Shown: piece by piece, positions 8,660 through 18,112 of the stretch
Position numbering within the stretch: position 1 is the stretch's first letter
How the letters are laid out: every line of letters starts with the position of its first letter
Assembly (NCBI RefSeq): GCF_031822435.1
Contig: NZ_JAVQLW010000001.1
Coordinates: 629,501-693,500 of the forward strand
DNA length: 64,000 nucleotides
Source of the DNA: Paracoccus sp. MBLB3053
Lineage (GTDB): Bacteria > Pseudomonadota > Alphaproteobacteria > Rhodobacterales > Rhodobacteraceae
Reading direction: 5' to 3'
Made by a program: the position numbers and the translations under genes
Notes under the pieces: model-generated
What the model was told of the DNA's origin: nothing
Seen by the model: the letters and a program-made list of their open reading frames with translations, nothing else
The model's database searches: none

Positions 8660-9484
8660 TCAGTCGCGCAGCAGCTCGTTGATCGAAGTTTTCGAGCGGG
8701 TCTGGGCGTCCACGCGCTTGACGATCACCGCGCAGTAAAGGTTCACGCCATTCTTCGAGGGCAGCGACCCCGCGACCACGACCGAACCGGCCGGAACCTC
8801 GCCATACATGATCTCGCCGGTCTCGCGATCGACGATCTTGGTCGACTTGCCGATGAAGACGCCCATGCCCAGAACCGAGCCCTCGCGCACGATGCAGCCC
8901 TCGACGACCTCGGAACGCGCGCCGATGAAGCAATTGTCCTCGATGATGGTCGGGCCGGCCTGCATCGGCTCCAGCACGCCGCCGATGCCGACCCCGCCCG
9001 AGAGGTGGACGTTCTTGCCGATCTGCGCGCAGGAGCCGACGGTGGCCCAGGTATCGACCATGGTGCCCTCATCGACATAGGCGCCGAGGTTCACGAAGGA
9101 CGGCATCAGGACCACGCCCTTGGCGATATAGGCCGATTTGCGCACCACGGCGTTCGGCACGGCGCGGAAGCCCGCCTCGCGCCAGCGGTTCTCGCCCCAG
9201 CCGGCGAACTTGCTGTCGACCTTGTCCCACCAGCCGCCGTTCTGCGGGCCGCCGGCATGGATCTCCATGTCCTTCAGGCGGAAGCCCAGCAGCACGGCTT
9301 TTTTCGCCCATTGGTTCACATGCCAGTCGGCGCCGCGCTTCTCGGCGACGCGCAGGTTGCCCTTGTCCAGCGCCTCCAGCGTGGCCTCGACGGCTTCGCG
9401 GGATTCGCCGGTCGTCGCGGGGGTGATCTGATCACGGATTTCCCAGGCGGATTCGATGGCGGCTTCAAGCTGGGCGTTCGACAT
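8660..9484 (-). CDS. dapD: 2,3,4,5-tetrahydropyridine-2,6-dicarboxylate N-succinyltransferase
   Basis: Lysine/diaminopimelate pathway enzyme that transfers succinyl from succinyl-CoA to tetrahydrodipicolinate. The length of 274 aa matches the family. The start [15 protein letters not shown], the WWDKVDSKF segment and the left-handed beta-helix hexapeptide region ([20 protein letters not shown]) are diagnostic. The open frame continues upstream past 9484, but those residues overlap the divergent LOG gene and have no homology I recognise, so the ATG at 9484 is used. Confidence 0.96.
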   Translation of the reverse strand: MSNAQLEAAIESAWEIRDQITPATTGESREAVEATLEALDKGNLRVAEKRGADWHVNQWAKKAVLLGFRLKDMEIHAGGPQNGGWWDKVDSKFAGWGENRWREAGFRAVPNAVVRKSAYIAKGVVLMPSFVNLGAYVDEGTMVDTWATVGSCAQIGKNVHLSGGVGIGGVLEPMQAGPTIIEDNCFIGARSEVVEGCIVREGSVLGMGVFIGKSTKIVDRETGEIMYGEVPAGSVVVAGSLPSKNGVNLYCAVIVKRVDAQTRSKTSINELLRD

Positions 9485-9589
9485 GGCGTCTCTCTTTTGC
9501 TGGAACTCGGGTGGTAACTGGTTTGCAAGGGCTATAGACCGGGGGGGTGCGGCGGCGCAATCCGCGCAAACCCCGCCCCAGAGGTTTCG

Positions 9590-10417
9590 ATGATCGAAGA
9601 AGACGAGCGCAACCACCCCATCCGCGACAGCCAGCAAGACGCCGTGGCAGCCCGCCGCCTTCCCGACACGCCGCAGACGCGCGCGCCCGCCTACCGTCTG
9701 GCCTTCACCGATCAGGAATTCCTGCTGCGCGATGAACTGCGCCCGGTCCGCCTGCAGCTCGAACTGTTGAAGCCCCAGATGATCATGGATGCACGCGGCA
9801 TTCGTTCGACCATCGTGCTTTTCGGCGGAGCGCGGATTCCCGCCCCCGAACTGCGGGAAACGGCCCGCACGCCGGTTCTGGCCGAGTTGTCGCGCTATTA
9901 CGAGGAAGCGCGGAAGTTCGCTCGCCTGATGACCGAGCGCAGCCTGGAAAGCTATGGCGCGGAAAACGTCATCTGCACCGGGGGCGGCCCCGGCGTGATG
10001 GAGGCCGGAAACCTGGGGGCCCATGAAGCGGGCGGCACCTCGATCGGCCTGTCGATCGTGCTGCCGCACGAACAGGCGCCGAACGAATATGTCACGCCTG
10101 ACCTGTGCTTCAATTTCCACTATTTCGCGGTTCGGAAGATGCACTTCCTGATGCGCGCGAAAGCCGTGACGATCTTCCCCGGCGGCTTCGGCACGCTCGA
10201 CGAGATGTTCGAGGCCCTGACCCTGATCCAGACCGGGCGGATGCGGCGCGTGCCCTTCATCCTGTTCGGCACCGAATTCTGGCAGAAGATCATCAACTGG
10301 GAAGCCCTGGCGGATGCCGGCACGATCAGCGCCGAGGATCTGGACCTGGTCAGCTTCGTCGAGACGGCCGAGGAAGCCGTGGCGATCATCGACAATTGGG
10401 AAGAACCCTGCCCCTGA
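9590..10417 (+). CDS. LOG-family / TIGR00730-type Rossmann-fold protein
   Basis: Predicted nucleotide 5'-monophosphate phosphoribohydrolase-like protein. The LOG family in plants and some bacteria releases cytokinin-type bases; many bacterial members act on AMP. The signature motifs are GGGPGVMEA at residues 131-139 and PGGFGTLDE at 197-205. Compared with minimal LOG proteins (~190 aa), it has about 70 extra N-terminal residues, which places it in the longer subgroup. It is monocistronic and convergent with rlmH, only 5 bp away. Real substrates in this organism are unknown. Confidence 0.9.
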   Translation: MIEEDERNHPIRDSQQDAVAARRLPDTPQTRAPAYRLAFTDQEFLLRDELRPVRLQLELLKPQMIMDARGIRSTIVLFGGARIPAPELRETARTPVLAELSRYYEEARKFARLMTERSLESYGAENVICTGGGPGVMEAGNLGAHEAGGTSIGLSIVLPHEQAPNEYVTPDLCFNFHYFAVRKMHFLMRAKAVTIFPGGFGTLDEMFEALTLIQTGRMRRVPFILFGTEFWQKIINWEALADAGTISAEDLDLVSFVETAEEAVAIIDNWEEPCP

Positions 10418-10422
10418 GGGCT

Positions 10423-10890
10423 TCAGACCCGGTGGTAAGGGCTTCCGGCCAGGATGGTGGTTGCGCGGTAGATCTGTTCGGCCAACATGACGCGGACCAG
10501 CATATGCGGCCAGACCATGCGCCCGAAGCTGATCGCGAGATCGGCGCGGGCACGCAAGGCGGGGTCGATCCCGTCCGCGCCTCCGATCACGAAGGCGATG
10601 TCCCGGGCCTGATCGCGAAATCCGGCAATTTTCTGGGAGAACTCGGGCGATGACAGCATCTGGCCACGCTCATCCATGATGACGACCGCCGCCCCATCCG
10701 GGATCGCGCGCTCAAGCAGCGGCGCTTCGGTAGCCATACCGCCGCCACGCTTGTCCTCTACTTCGGTGATCGTGACGGGGGGCAACCCCAAGGGACGACC
10801 AGCCTTGGCGTGACGGTCAAGGTAATCGGCGATCAGCTTCGCCTCGGGTCCCTGCCGCAGCCGCCCGACCGCGGCAATGACCATACGCAT
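10423..10890 (-). CDS. rlmH: 23S rRNA (pseudouridine1915-N3)-methyltransferase RlmH
   Basis: SPOUT-type methyltransferase that modifies pseudouridine 1915 of 23S rRNA in the assembled ribosome. The length of 155 aa is normal. The C-terminal knot with [18 protein letters not shown] and the tail [15 protein letters not shown], ending YHRV, is diagnostic. It starts 14 nt after the rsfS stop, the widespread rsfS-rlmH pair. Confidence 0.96.
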   Translation of the reverse strand: MRMVIAAVGRLRQGPEAKLIADYLDRHAKAGRPLGLPPVTITEVEDKRGGGMATEAPLLERAIPDGAAVVIMDERGQMLSSPEFSQKIAGFRDQARDIAFVIGGADGIDPALRARADLAISFGRMVWPHMLVRVMLAEQIYRATTILAGSPYHRV

Positions 10891-10904
10891 GTTTCAGGCC
10901 CGGA

Positions 10905-11333
10905 TCAGTTCGGGTTCCGGCGGGCCTCTTCGGCCGCGTGATCCGCGCGCATGCGCTCAAGCGTGGCCGAACGCAACGCATCCGCCGGCATCCACATCTT
11001 TTCGAGCTGGTAAAACTCGCGCACTTCGGGGCGGAACACATGCACGATCACGTCATCCGTGTCGATCAGCACCCAATCGCCGGTATCCTTGCCCTCGATG
11101 CGGGCATTTCGACCGGTCTGTTCCTTCAGACGCTGGACAAGCTTTTCGGCGATCGCGGCAACCTGACGGGAAGAACGACCCGAGGCGATCACCATGTGAT
11201 CGGCCATGGCCGAACGGCCGCGCAGGTCGATGGTCACGACCTCTTCGGCTTTGTCATCGTCAAGCGAAGTCAGAATGCGGTCAAGGAGCTGATCGCTGGT
11301 CAACTCAGAGCCCGCGGTGGGCGCAGCCGGCAC
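10905..11333 (-). CDS. rsfS: Ribosome silencing factor RsfS
   Basis: Binds L14 of the large subunit and blocks subunit joining when nutrients are poor. Diagnostic stretches are MADHMVIASGRSSRQVAAIA and GDWVLIDTDDVIVHVFRPE. The start is uncertain: GTG at 11333 gives 142 aa but has no obvious Shine-Dalgarno; a TTG at about 11306 would also retain the domain. An in-frame stop lies upstream of the GTG. A GGAGG at about 11370 precedes an out-of-frame ATG whose short reading frame ends TTGA at that TTG, which might couple the two. Confidence 0.93.
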   Translation of the reverse strand: MPAAPTAGSELTSDQLLDRILTSLDDDKAEEVVTIDLRGRSAMADHMVIASGRSSRQVAAIAEKLVQRLKEQTGRNARIEGKDTGDWVLIDTDDVIVHVFRPEVREFYQLEKMWMPADALRSATLERMRADHAAEEARRNPN

Positions 11334-11435
11334 AGAGGCCGGCGAAGCGGTATTGGACAGGGGTTCATCCTCCGGTCATCGCGCCGACAACCCCCGGCGC
11401 AGGGCACTTATAATGTAGCATGAAATGCGTTCTGC

Positions 11436-11669
11436 TCAATGAGCCGGGGACGGATTTATTGGAGCATTCCCCAGCGTACAGGCCGAAATGGGCAGATTTT
11501 CCCAAGCCTCCGGGCACTTGACCTGATGCTCGGCCCAGGCAAGTCGATGCGCATTCACGCGCGCCATTTCCCGCGACCGATCATCCGCGCCGTCCAGGAC
11601 AAGCACGCTCAGGGCGAAAAAAGCGACCAACAGCAATGGCATGGCACGCATGGCAACGCGAATCATCAT
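11436..11669 (-). CDS. Small hypothetical secreted or membrane-anchored protein (77 aa)
   Basis: Not a family I recognise. Two consecutive ATG codons follow GGAGGTTGAGGA, a strong ribosome site. An N-terminal hydrophobic helix ([18 protein letters not shown]) suggests a signal anchor or signal peptide. The remaining ~48 residues are hydrophilic with two cysteines (VKCPEAW, ISACTLG) that could form a disulfide in the periplasm. It is upstream of rsfS in the same direction with a 102-bp gap. Confidence 0.6.
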   Translation of the reverse strand: MMIRVAMRAMPLLLVAFFALSVLVLDGADDRSREMARVNAHRLAWAEHQVKCPEAWENLPISACTLGNAPINPSPAH

Positions 11670-11963
11670 TCCTCAACCTCCAAGGCTTTTTCGACCACCG
11701 TAGACGCTGCGTGCGGAAAGGAAATTAACAGCCTCGTGCGCCGATATTGCCTGAAGCGGCAAACCGTCGTAAAAGGCTTGCCATGCGAGGATTCGTCTAT
11801 TTCGATATCCATGACCGCGCCCGCCTGCCGGGGCGGTTCTACGGCGAAAGCCTTTCCGTCACTGCGCGACTTTGACGGTGGCCGGCGCTTTTCCTGCGCC
11901 TCGCCGCGGATCGCGGCACCCATTCCCGCTACTTCCCAGCTACTCTTTCGGAAAGAGACAGCC

Positions 11964-13400
11964 ATGACCGGCAATACCAATGCGGGCGCACCCCGCACGC
12001 TTTATGACAAGATCTTCGACGCGCATGTGGTCGACCGTTCCGAGGACGGCACCTGCGTCCTTTATATCGACCGCCACCTGGTCCACGAGGTCACCTCGCC
12101 CCAGGCCTTCGAGGGCCTGCGCATGACCGGCCGCAAGGTCCGTCGCCCCGACCAGACCATCGCCGTGCCGGATCACAACGTGCCCACCACCGCCGATCGC
12201 GTGCAGGGCATCGAGAACCCCGAGGGCCGCATCCAGGTCGCGGAACTGGACAAGAACGCGCGGGAATTCGGGCTGAACTACTACCCAATGTCCGATGTCC
12301 GGCAGGGCATCGTCCATATCGTCGGACCGGAACAGGGCTGGACGCTGCCCGGCATGACCGTGGTCTGCGGCGACAGCCACACCGCGACCCACGGCGCTTT
12401 CGGCGCGCTTGCGCATGGCATCGGCACCTCCGAGGTCGAACATGTTCTGGCCACGCAGACGCTGATCCAGAAGAAATCCAGGAACATGAAGGTCGAGATC
12501 ACCGGCAAGCTTCTGCCGGGGGTCACGGCCAAGGACATCACGCTGGCGGTCATCGGCAAGACCGGCACCGCCGGCGGCACCGGCTATGTCATCGAATATT
12601 GCGGCGAGGCAATCCGCGACCTGTCGATGGAAGGCCGCATGACCGTCTGCAACATGGCGATCGAAGGTGGCGCGCGTGCCGGCCTGATCGCTCCGGACGA
12701 AAAGACCTTCGAATATTGCAAGGGTCGGCCGCATGCGCCGAAAGGCGCCGCCTGGGAGGCCGCCGTCACCTGGTGGAAGACGCTTTTCACCGATGAGGGT
12801 GCGCATTGGGACAAGGTCATCACCATTCGCGGCGAGGACATCGCCCCGGTCGTGACCTGGGGCACATCGCCCGAAGATGTTCTGGCGATCACCGACAAGG
12901 TCCCTGCCCCGGAAGATTTCGAAGGCGGCAAGGTCGAAGCCGCGCGCCGCTCGCTGGATTATATGGGCCTGAAACCGGGCACGCCGCTTGATGAAATCAA
13001 GATCGACGCGGTCTTCATCGGCTCTTGCACCAATGGCCGGATCGAAGATCTGCGGGCCGCTGCAGGCATCCTCAAGGGCCAGAAGCTGGCCGAGGGCGTT
13101 CGCGGCATGGTCGTTCCGGGCTCGGGGCTCGTGCGTCTTCAGGCCGAGGAAGAGGGGCTCGACAAGATCTTCACCGATGCGGGTTTCGAATGGCGCCTTG
13201 CGGGCTGCTCGATGTGCCTTGGCATGAACCCGGACCAGCTCGCGCCGGGTGAGCGCTGCGCGGCAACCTCGAACCGCAACTTCGAGGGCCGGATGGGTCG
13301 CGGTGGCCGCACGCATCTGATGTCGCCCGTGATGGCTGCCGCGGCAGGCATCAAGGGACACCTGACCGACGTTCGCGAATTCATGGCCGAGACGGTCTGA
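11964..13400 (+). CDS. leuC: 3-isopropylmalate dehydratase large subunit
   Basis: Iron-sulfur isomerase of leucine synthesis, paired with LeuD. The length of 478 aa is normal. The aconitase-type motifs include [20 protein letters not shown], the first cluster cysteine in [16 protein letters not shown], and the CSMCLGMN pair for the [4Fe-4S] cluster. The ATG at 11964 has GGAAAGAGAC upstream; the frame is open further 5' but those residues are not LeuC-like. Unusually, the 3' end overlaps by 20 bp with an antisense membrane-protein gene that separates it from leuD. Confidence 0.97.
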   Translation: MTGNTNAGAPRTLYDKIFDAHVVDRSEDGTCVLYIDRHLVHEVTSPQAFEGLRMTGRKVRRPDQTIAVPDHNVPTTADRVQGIENPEGRIQVAELDKNAREFGLNYYPMSDVRQGIVHIVGPEQGWTLPGMTVVCGDSHTATHGAFGALAHGIGTSEVEHVLATQTLIQKKSRNMKVEITGKLLPGVTAKDITLAVIGKTGTAGGTGYVIEYCGEAIRDLSMEGRMTVCNMAIEGGARAGLIAPDEKTFEYCKGRPHAPKGAAWEAAVTWWKTLFTDEGAHWDKVITIRGEDIAPVVTWGTSPEDVLAITDKVPAPEDFEGGKVEAARRSLDYMGLKPGTPLDEIKIDAVFIGSCTNGRIEDLRAAAGILKGQKLAEGVRGMVVPGSGLVRLQAEEEGLDKIFTDAGFEWRLAGCSMCLGMNPDQLAPGERCAATSNRNFEGRMGRGGRTHLMSPVMAAAAGIKGHLTDVREFMAETV

Positions 13401-13998
13401 CACCTGCGCGGCGGGGCAGGACCCTGCCCCGCCTCAACAGGAAGATGGCGTTCAGGTCGATCAGCAGAAGCCCGAGGTTCTCGAACAGGAAGTTGAACCT
13501 GATCTTGGCGACATTCATGCTGATGAGAGAGTCGATGTGATGGAAACCCACCGCACGCACCAGCACATAGCCGCAAAGGATGGCCAGCCCCAAGAGGGCC
13601 ACGCCATTCGTTCGCAGGTGACCGCGCAGGATGCGCAATCCTATCATCAGGAAGCAGATCGCTGCCAGCATCAGTATCGCGATGAAGGCGACCTGAACCA
13701 GCGCGCGGGATTCGTACCATCCCTGCGCCTGCGCAACGCATCGGCCCGTAGCGGTCAGCGCGCTTTGCAGATCGAGCTGCTTGTTGATCGCGAGAAAGCC
13801 CGTGATGGGGGCAATCACCGCCCAAAGCGCGATCGCCGCGCCCCTTGGACGGAGCATCAGCACCCGAACCGCCAGGAAGAAACAAAGAAGGTAGAAGATC
13901 ACCGTCAGCCAGCCGGTGATCTCGGGATCTCCGATCTCGGGCGACCAGGATTGGGTCACGCAGGACCGGAGGGCGGCAAAACTCGGGAACCCGAACAT
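13381..13998 (-). CDS. Hypothetical polytopic membrane protein between leuC and leuD
   Basis: Unknown 205-aa protein. It begins [14 protein letters not shown] with AAGGATG seven bases upstream. About five hydrophobic segments are visible: [70 protein letters not shown] and [18 protein letters not shown]. The C-terminus is Arg-rich ([19 protein letters not shown]). It is convergent with leuC (20-bp overlap) and divergent from leuD (86 bp). The hydrophobic periodicity, RBS and start codon make a real gene likely; its function is not inferable. Confidence 0.75.
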   Translation of the reverse strand: MFGFPSFAALRSCVTQSWSPEIGDPEITGWLTVIFYLLCFFLAVRVLMLRPRGAAIALWAVIAPITGFLAINKQLDLQSALTATGRCVAQAQGWYESRALVQVAFIAILMLAAICFLMIGLRILRGHLRTNGVALLGLAILCGYVLVRAVGFHHIDSLISMNVAKIRFNFLFENLGLLLIDLNAIFLLRRGRVLPRRAGVRPSRP

Positions 13999-14084
13999 CT
14001 GAACATCCTTGTGGCGGCGCAACTGATCCGTCACGCAAAAGCTAACGGCCACCTACGCGGCCAGTCAATTCTGCGAGGAAGCAA

Positions 14085-14690
14085 ATGGACAAATTCACCA
14101 CGTTGACGGGAATCGCCGCGCCGATGCCCCTGGTCAACATCGACACCGACATGATCATCCCCAAGCAGTTCCTCAAGACGATCCACCGCTCGGGGCTGGG
14201 CAAGAACCTTTTCGACGAAATGCGCTATGACGCCGAGGGCAAGGAAGTCCCCGATTTCGTATTGAACCAGCCCGCCTATCGGGACGCGCAGATCATCGTC
14301 GCGGGCGACAACTTCGGCTGTGGCTCGTCGCGCGAACACGCGCCCTGGGCGCTTTTGGATTTCGGCATCCGCTGCGTCATCTCGACGAGCTTCGCCGACA
14401 TCTTCTACAATAACTGCTTCAAGAACGGCATCCTGCCGATCGTCCTGCCGAAAGAAGCCGTCGACGCGCTGATGGACGACGCGCGCAAGGGTGCGAATGC
14501 GCGAATGACGGTGGACCTTGAAAACCAGAATGTCACGACTTCGGATGGTCAGAGCTTTGCGTTCGAGATGGACCCGTTCCGCAAGCATTGCCTGCTGAAC
14601 GGTCTCGACGATATCGGCCTCACGCTCGAGAAGTCTTCTTCCATAGATGCTTTCGAGACACAGATGGCCCAGAGCCGTCCTTGGGTCTGA
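14085..14690 (+). CDS. leuD: 3-isopropylmalate dehydratase small subunit
   Basis: Swivel-domain subunit that completes the LeuCD isomerase. 201 aa, normal length. Diagnostic segments are [34 protein letters not shown] and [21 protein letters not shown] lies just upstream of the ATG. It is separated from leuC by an oppositely oriented membrane gene, so it needs its own promoter or readthrough across 684 bp. Confidence 0.97.
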   Translation: MDKFTTLTGIAAPMPLVNIDTDMIIPKQFLKTIHRSGLGKNLFDEMRYDAEGKEVPDFVLNQPAYRDAQIIVAGDNFGCGSSREHAPWALLDFGIRCVISTSFADIFYNNCFKNGILPIVLPKEAVDALMDDARKGANARMTVDLENQNVTTSDGQSFAFEMDPFRKHCLLNGLDDIGLTLEKSSSIDAFETQMAQSRPWV

Positions 14691-15724
14691 GAACCCTTGC
14701 CGCGGTGGCGATTGTCGCCGCCTTCGGCCTGACTGCAAAGGCCGATCCCCTGCGGATCGCCACTTTCAGCCCCGACCTGTCGCGAGACGGGCCGGGGCTT
14801 TTATTTCGTGACCTTGGACGAGACGATCCCCAGATCGCCGCAGTGATCCGGGTGATTGGGGAGGCGCGGCCCGATATCCTGCTTCTGACCGGTTTCGATT
14901 GGGACCACGACGGACTCGCGCTCGCTGCCTTTCAAAAGCGTCTCGGCGGATCGGATCTCGATTACCCTTACAGCTTCGCGGCGCGACCGAATGCCGGAAT
15001 TCCGACCGGGCTGGACCTGAACGGCGACGGTCGTCTGGGCGGACCGGCTGACCGCCAGGGCTTCGGCAGGTTCAGCGGACAAGGGGGCATGGCGATCCTT
15101 TCGCGCCATCCTGTCGGAGCGGTCACGAATTACAGTGAATTGCTCTGGCAGGAGCTTGCGGGTAACCTGATGCCCGACACCCCGGCCGAGGTCGCGGCCA
15201 TCCAGCGCCTGTCGTCGGTCGCACATTGGGACGCCAGCATCATGGTCGATGGCAGGCCCCTGCACCTTCTCGCCATGTCAGCGACACCCCCCGTTTTCGA
15301 CGGGCCGGAGGACCGCAATGGCCGGCGCAATCACGACGAACTGGCCTTCTGGCTGGACCACCTCCCCGACACGGATTTCGTGCTGGCCGGCAAGCTGAAT
15401 ATCGACGCGGTTGATGGCGATGGCCGGCCCGAAGCGCTTTCTCGGATCATGGATTTCGTGCAGGACACCGAGCCGCGCAGTCGCGGCGGAAAAGTCGCAG
15501 GGGCCGCATCCAAGAATGCCGGGCAGAAGGGGGACCCGGCACTGGACACGGCTGACTGGCCGGGCGCGAGGGCTCCGGGCAATCTGCGGGTGGATTACGT
15601 TCTTCCGAAAAAAGGCCTGCGGGTCATCGGCTCGGGCGTGCTCTGGCCGGAAGGCGGCGAGCTTGCCGATGTTGCGCAGGAAGCGTCGGCTCATCGCTTG
15701 GTCTGGGTCGAAATCGACTGGTAG
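14681..15724 (+). CDS. Secreted endonuclease/exonuclease/phosphatase-fold protein
   Basis: EEP (DNase I-like) superfamily protein, probably periplasmic. The proposed TTG start overlaps leuD by 10 nt and yields a signal peptide ([19 protein letters not shown]); there is no good ATG. The frame is open back to 14588. Fold landmarks are [54 protein letters not shown] and a C-terminal [12 protein letters not shown]. The usual G-D-x-N catalytic motif reads AGKLNID here, so the Asp is replaced by Lys and activity may be lost or altered. The substrate is unknown. 347 aa. Confidence 0.8.
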   Translation: MGLRTLAAVAIVAAFGLTAKADPLRIATFSPDLSRDGPGLLFRDLGRDDPQIAAVIRVIGEARPDILLLTGFDWDHDGLALAAFQKRLGGSDLDYPYSFAARPNAGIPTGLDLNGDGRLGGPADRQGFGRFSGQGGMAILSRHPVGAVTNYSELLWQELAGNLMPDTPAEVAAIQRLSSVAHWDASIMVDGRPLHLLAMSATPPVFDGPEDRNGRRNHDELAFWLDHLPDTDFVLAGKLNIDAVDGDGRPEALSRIMDFVQDTEPRSRGGKVAGAASKNAGQKGDPALDTADWPGARAPGNLRVDYVLPKKGLRVIGSGVLWPEGGELADVAQEASAHRLVWVEIDW

Positions 15725-15836
15725 CCGCGATAGAGCCCGCTCGCCCATTGGCAAGCGCTTCGCGCTTCTGCTAGAGGCTTCGGCCTGCGGATATTTTCGC
15801 GACCCGTCATCGTTTCATGCCCGAGCGGAGAGCAAG

Positions 15837-16535
15837 ATGATTGATCTGACCCTAATCGGCATCGGGACGGGAAGCCCCGGTCACCTGACTCGCGAGGCCA
15901 TCGCCGCTATGGAGAATTCCGATCTCATCCTGATCCCCGTCACGCCGGGCGAGGATACCGGAACAATTCGCGAGGGGCTGTGTCATCGCGTGCTGGTCAG
16001 CCCGCCCCGGATCGCGCCATTCCCGGCAATCGGCGCAGCTGACGCAATCGCGGCCCAGCTCGAAACGATCCTGCGCGCCACGGCCGCCACGCGTCCCTGC
16101 GTTCTTGTCTGGGGCGATCCCACCCTGCAGGAAGATGCCCTGACCGCCGCGCAGGCCCTTTCCTTGCGCACGCCGCTCCACCTGCGGCTCGTTCCCGGGA
16201 TAACGGCGATTCAGGCGCTCTGCGCGGCCCATCTTATTCCAGTCAGCGTCTCGGACACGCCGGGCCAGATCGTCACCGGTCGGCAGTTGCGCGAACACGG
16301 CTGGCCCGAATCCGTAAGCCGCATCATCGTCATTCAGAATGATGAGAATGCGTTGCAGGAAATCGACCCTGAAGGCGTCAAGATCTGGTGGGGCGCCTAT
16401 CTTGGCATGCCGGAACAGATGCTGAGGCAGGGGCCACTCGGCGCGGTCGGAGCCGAAATCATCAGGCTGCGAAGGCAAGCCCATGAAAGGCACGGCTGGA
16501 TTGCCGACTGCTGCCTTCTGGAGCGGCGCGCCTAG
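15837..16535 (+). CDS. CobF-like precorrin-6A synthase (deacetylating), short and divergent
   Basis: Tetrapyrrole methyltransferase of the CobF type, which in aerobic cobalamin synthesis methylates C1 of precorrin-5 and releases acetate. Recognised by LTLIGIGTGSPGHLT at the N-terminus, LVWGDPT, VPGITAIQALCAAHLIPVS, TGRQLREHGWP, WWGAYLGMPEQML and the C-terminal HGWIADCCLLERR. At 232 aa it is about 20-30 residues shorter than typical CobF, losing sequence between the first strand and the WGDP motif, and the usual L-Y-D-S after WGDP is replaced by LQED. GGAGAGCAAG precedes the ATG. No other cob genes flank it. Confidence 0.75.
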   Translation: MIDLTLIGIGTGSPGHLTREAIAAMENSDLILIPVTPGEDTGTIREGLCHRVLVSPPRIAPFPAIGAADAIAAQLETILRATAATRPCVLVWGDPTLQEDALTAAQALSLRTPLHLRLVPGITAIQALCAAHLIPVSVSDTPGQIVTGRQLREHGWPESVSRIIVIQNDENALQEIDPEGVKIWWGAYLGMPEQMLRQGPLGAVGAEIIRLRRQAHERHGWIADCCLLERRA

Positions 16536-16545
16536 AGAGAAAGAG

Positions 16546-16597
16546 GCCGCCGTTCTTGCCCACGCGGAGGGAGGAGAGACGTAGCAAGAACGGCGGC
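16546..16597 (-). ncRNA. Candidate structured RNA with anti-SD-like loop
   Basis: A perfect 14-bp inverted repeat (16546-16559 with 16584-16597) encloses 24 nt. Read on the minus strand, the loop contains CTCTCCTCCCTCC, complementary to Shine-Dalgarno sequences, and the stem is followed by a pyrimidine tail CTCTTTCTCTCT that could end transcription. Rhodobacteraceae have small RNAs (CcsR/cuckoo type) whose loops carry CCUCCUCCC-like anti-SD motifs, so this could be a relative. On the plus strand the loop would be purine-rich and no U-tail follows. Transcription is not shown. Confidence 0.4.
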
Positions 16598-16930
16598 ACT
16601 GCCATGAAGACCCCGTGCGGCTCGGGGTGGCGGGGATGCGGGCCCCGTCCATTTCAGGTTGCGCTGCATCGCAGAACTTCTCAACTTGAAACCATAGCCA
16701 GCCGTTAGCGACAACACGACTGCTTGTTTCCGCGCCAGTGGGTAAGTGGGACTGTCCGAAAAAAGCGCAAGCACGGCAGCAGGCCGCGCAAACCCTGTCC
16801 CCGGGTTGGCCCATCCGCCCCTGTAATCCGATCACGACAATGGCAACACAAGTCGCGTTGGCAGCGGCAGAACGCTGTGCAAATCTCGGGATGTGATTTC
16901 CTGCCAATGCCGCCAGAAAGGACAGACGAC
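16598..16930. other. Noncoding stretch upstream of the cytochrome gene
   Basis: About 330 bp without a convincing gene. It holds a GC-rich short repeat cluster (16614-16650, several GGGG/CCCC pairs that can form alternative small hairpins). It must also contain the promoter of the c-type cytochrome, but no clear -35/-10 pair stands out. Open frames here lack ribosome sites and family resemblance. Confidence 0.5.
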
Positions 16931-17395
16931 ATGCGCCAGATGCTGACCGCCGCCGCCATTGCCACTTTCCCGCTGCTTCAACCAATGATCGCCAATGCGG
17001 ATGACGCCATCAAGCAAGCCGTCGAGGCACGGCATGGCTATTACGCGATGCTGTCGATGAACATGTCGACCCTGGCTGGCATGGCCAAGGGCGATGTTGC
17101 CTATGACGAGGCAGCCGCCAGTCGCGCGGCCGCGAATATCGAAGCCCTTACCCATTACGATCTTCCCGGCCTCTTCGTCGAAGGCAGCGCCTCGGGCCAG
17201 GTCGAGGGCAGCGCGGCAAAGGCGGAAATCTGGACCGACATGGACGATTTCAAGGCCAAGTTCGCCGGGCTGGTCGAGGCCGCAGCGGGTGCGGCAGAAG
17301 CGGTGAAGGGCGGCCAGGACCAGGTCGGCCCCGTTGTCGGCAAGCTGGGCGCGGCCTGCAAGGCCTGCCATGACAGCTATCGCGAAAAGAGCTGA
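16931..17395 (+). CDS. Periplasmic c-type cytochrome (cytochrome c'/c-556 family)
   Basis: Four-helix-bundle monohaem cytochrome in the periplasm. A signal peptide covers residues ~1-23 (FPLLQPMIANA). The haem attachment site CKACH is near the C-terminus (residues ~144-148), the arrangement of the c' family. An N-terminal helix with YYAMLSMNMSTLAGM could provide a Met axial ligand, which would favour low-spin c-556 over c'. AGGACAGACGAC precedes the ATG. The stop overlaps the start of the cytochrome b561 gene (TGATG), so the two are almost certainly partners in electron transfer. Confidence 0.9.
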   Translation: MRQMLTAAAIATFPLLQPMIANADDAIKQAVEARHGYYAMLSMNMSTLAGMAKGDVAYDEAAASRAAANIEALTHYDLPGLFVEGSASGQVEGSAAKAEIWTDMDDFKAKFAGLVEAAAGAAEAVKGGQDQVGPVVGKLGAACKACHDSYREKS

Positions 17396-18003
17396 TGCCC
17401 CGCCCCGCCCGTTGCGACGAGAAAGTCGGCGCGCCACGCGAGGTCACCCTGTGGGACCCTTTCCTTCGCGGCTTTCACTGGTCGCTCGCGGTCTTCGTCA
17501 TCCTCTCGTGGTGTCTCGGCCAGTTCGGCCCAGCCCAGATGACGCTGCATTTCTGGTGTGGCTATGTCGTGACCGGACTTCTCATCTTTCGCCTGATCTG
17601 GGGTTTCGTCGGCCCGGCCCCTGCCCGTTTCTCGCATTTTCTACGTGGCCCCGCCGCGATCGCGGGTTACCTGCGAGGGATCTTCATGCGCGAACCCAGC
17701 TATTGGCCAGGCCACAATCCGCTCGGGGCTCTTTCGGTCATAGCGATGCTCGCGGCCCTGGCCGCGCAAGTGACGACCGGGCTCATCTCGGACCCCGATG
17801 ATTTCATCAATGTCGGTCCGCTCGCGGGTTTAGTCGAACCTGCCACCCGCTCCAGGGCGGTCGGCTGGCATGAGTTTGGCGCGAACCTGGTCCTTGTCCT
17901 GGTGCTTGTGCATGTTGCCGTGATCCTCTTCTACCGCTTCTGGAAGCGCGAGGATCTGGTCAGGCCCATGCTCACGGGTCGCAAACAGGTTCGTGATCGC
18001 TAG
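17395..18003 (+). CDS. Cytochrome b561 family membrane protein
   Basis: Di-haem b-type integral membrane protein of 202 aa with four main hydrophobic segments. Candidate haem-ligand histidines are FHWSLAVF near residue 27, MTLHFWCGYV near 51, WHEFGANLVL and LVHVAVILF. The gene starts within the stop of the cytochrome c' gene, suggesting co-translation. It may pass electrons between the quinone pool and the partner cytochrome; physiological donors and acceptors are not known. Related b561/c' pairs occur in other phototrophic and denitrifying alphaproteobacteria. Confidence 0.9.
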   Translation: MPRPARCDEKVGAPREVTLWDPFLRGFHWSLAVFVILSWCLGQFGPAQMTLHFWCGYVVTGLLIFRLIWGFVGPAPARFSHFLRGPAAIAGYLRGIFMREPSYWPGHNPLGALSVIAMLAALAAQVTTGLISDPDDFINVGPLAGLVEPATRSRAVGWHEFGANLVLVLVLVHVAVILFYRFWKREDLVRPMLTGRKQVRDR

Positions 18004-18112
18004 GTCGCGGAATTGATCGAATCGTTAACGCGTGCCAGCCTTGCTAGGCGAACCGTGCACGGGTGACGTCTGTTTTCGCCAACCGTGCCTCGATCCCAAG
18101 GAGCACGACGAC

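Noticed and set aside
11666-11998. 110-codon minus ORF over the leuC start
   Set aside because: Overlaps leuC and its RBS; composition is shadow-like and no family is recognised.
16532-16774. 80-codon minus-strand ORF containing the hairpin region
   Set aside because: Overlaps the hairpin and end of cobF-like gene, lacks an RBS, and does not resemble the DUF1127 proteins that accompany known Rhodobacter anti-SD RNAs.
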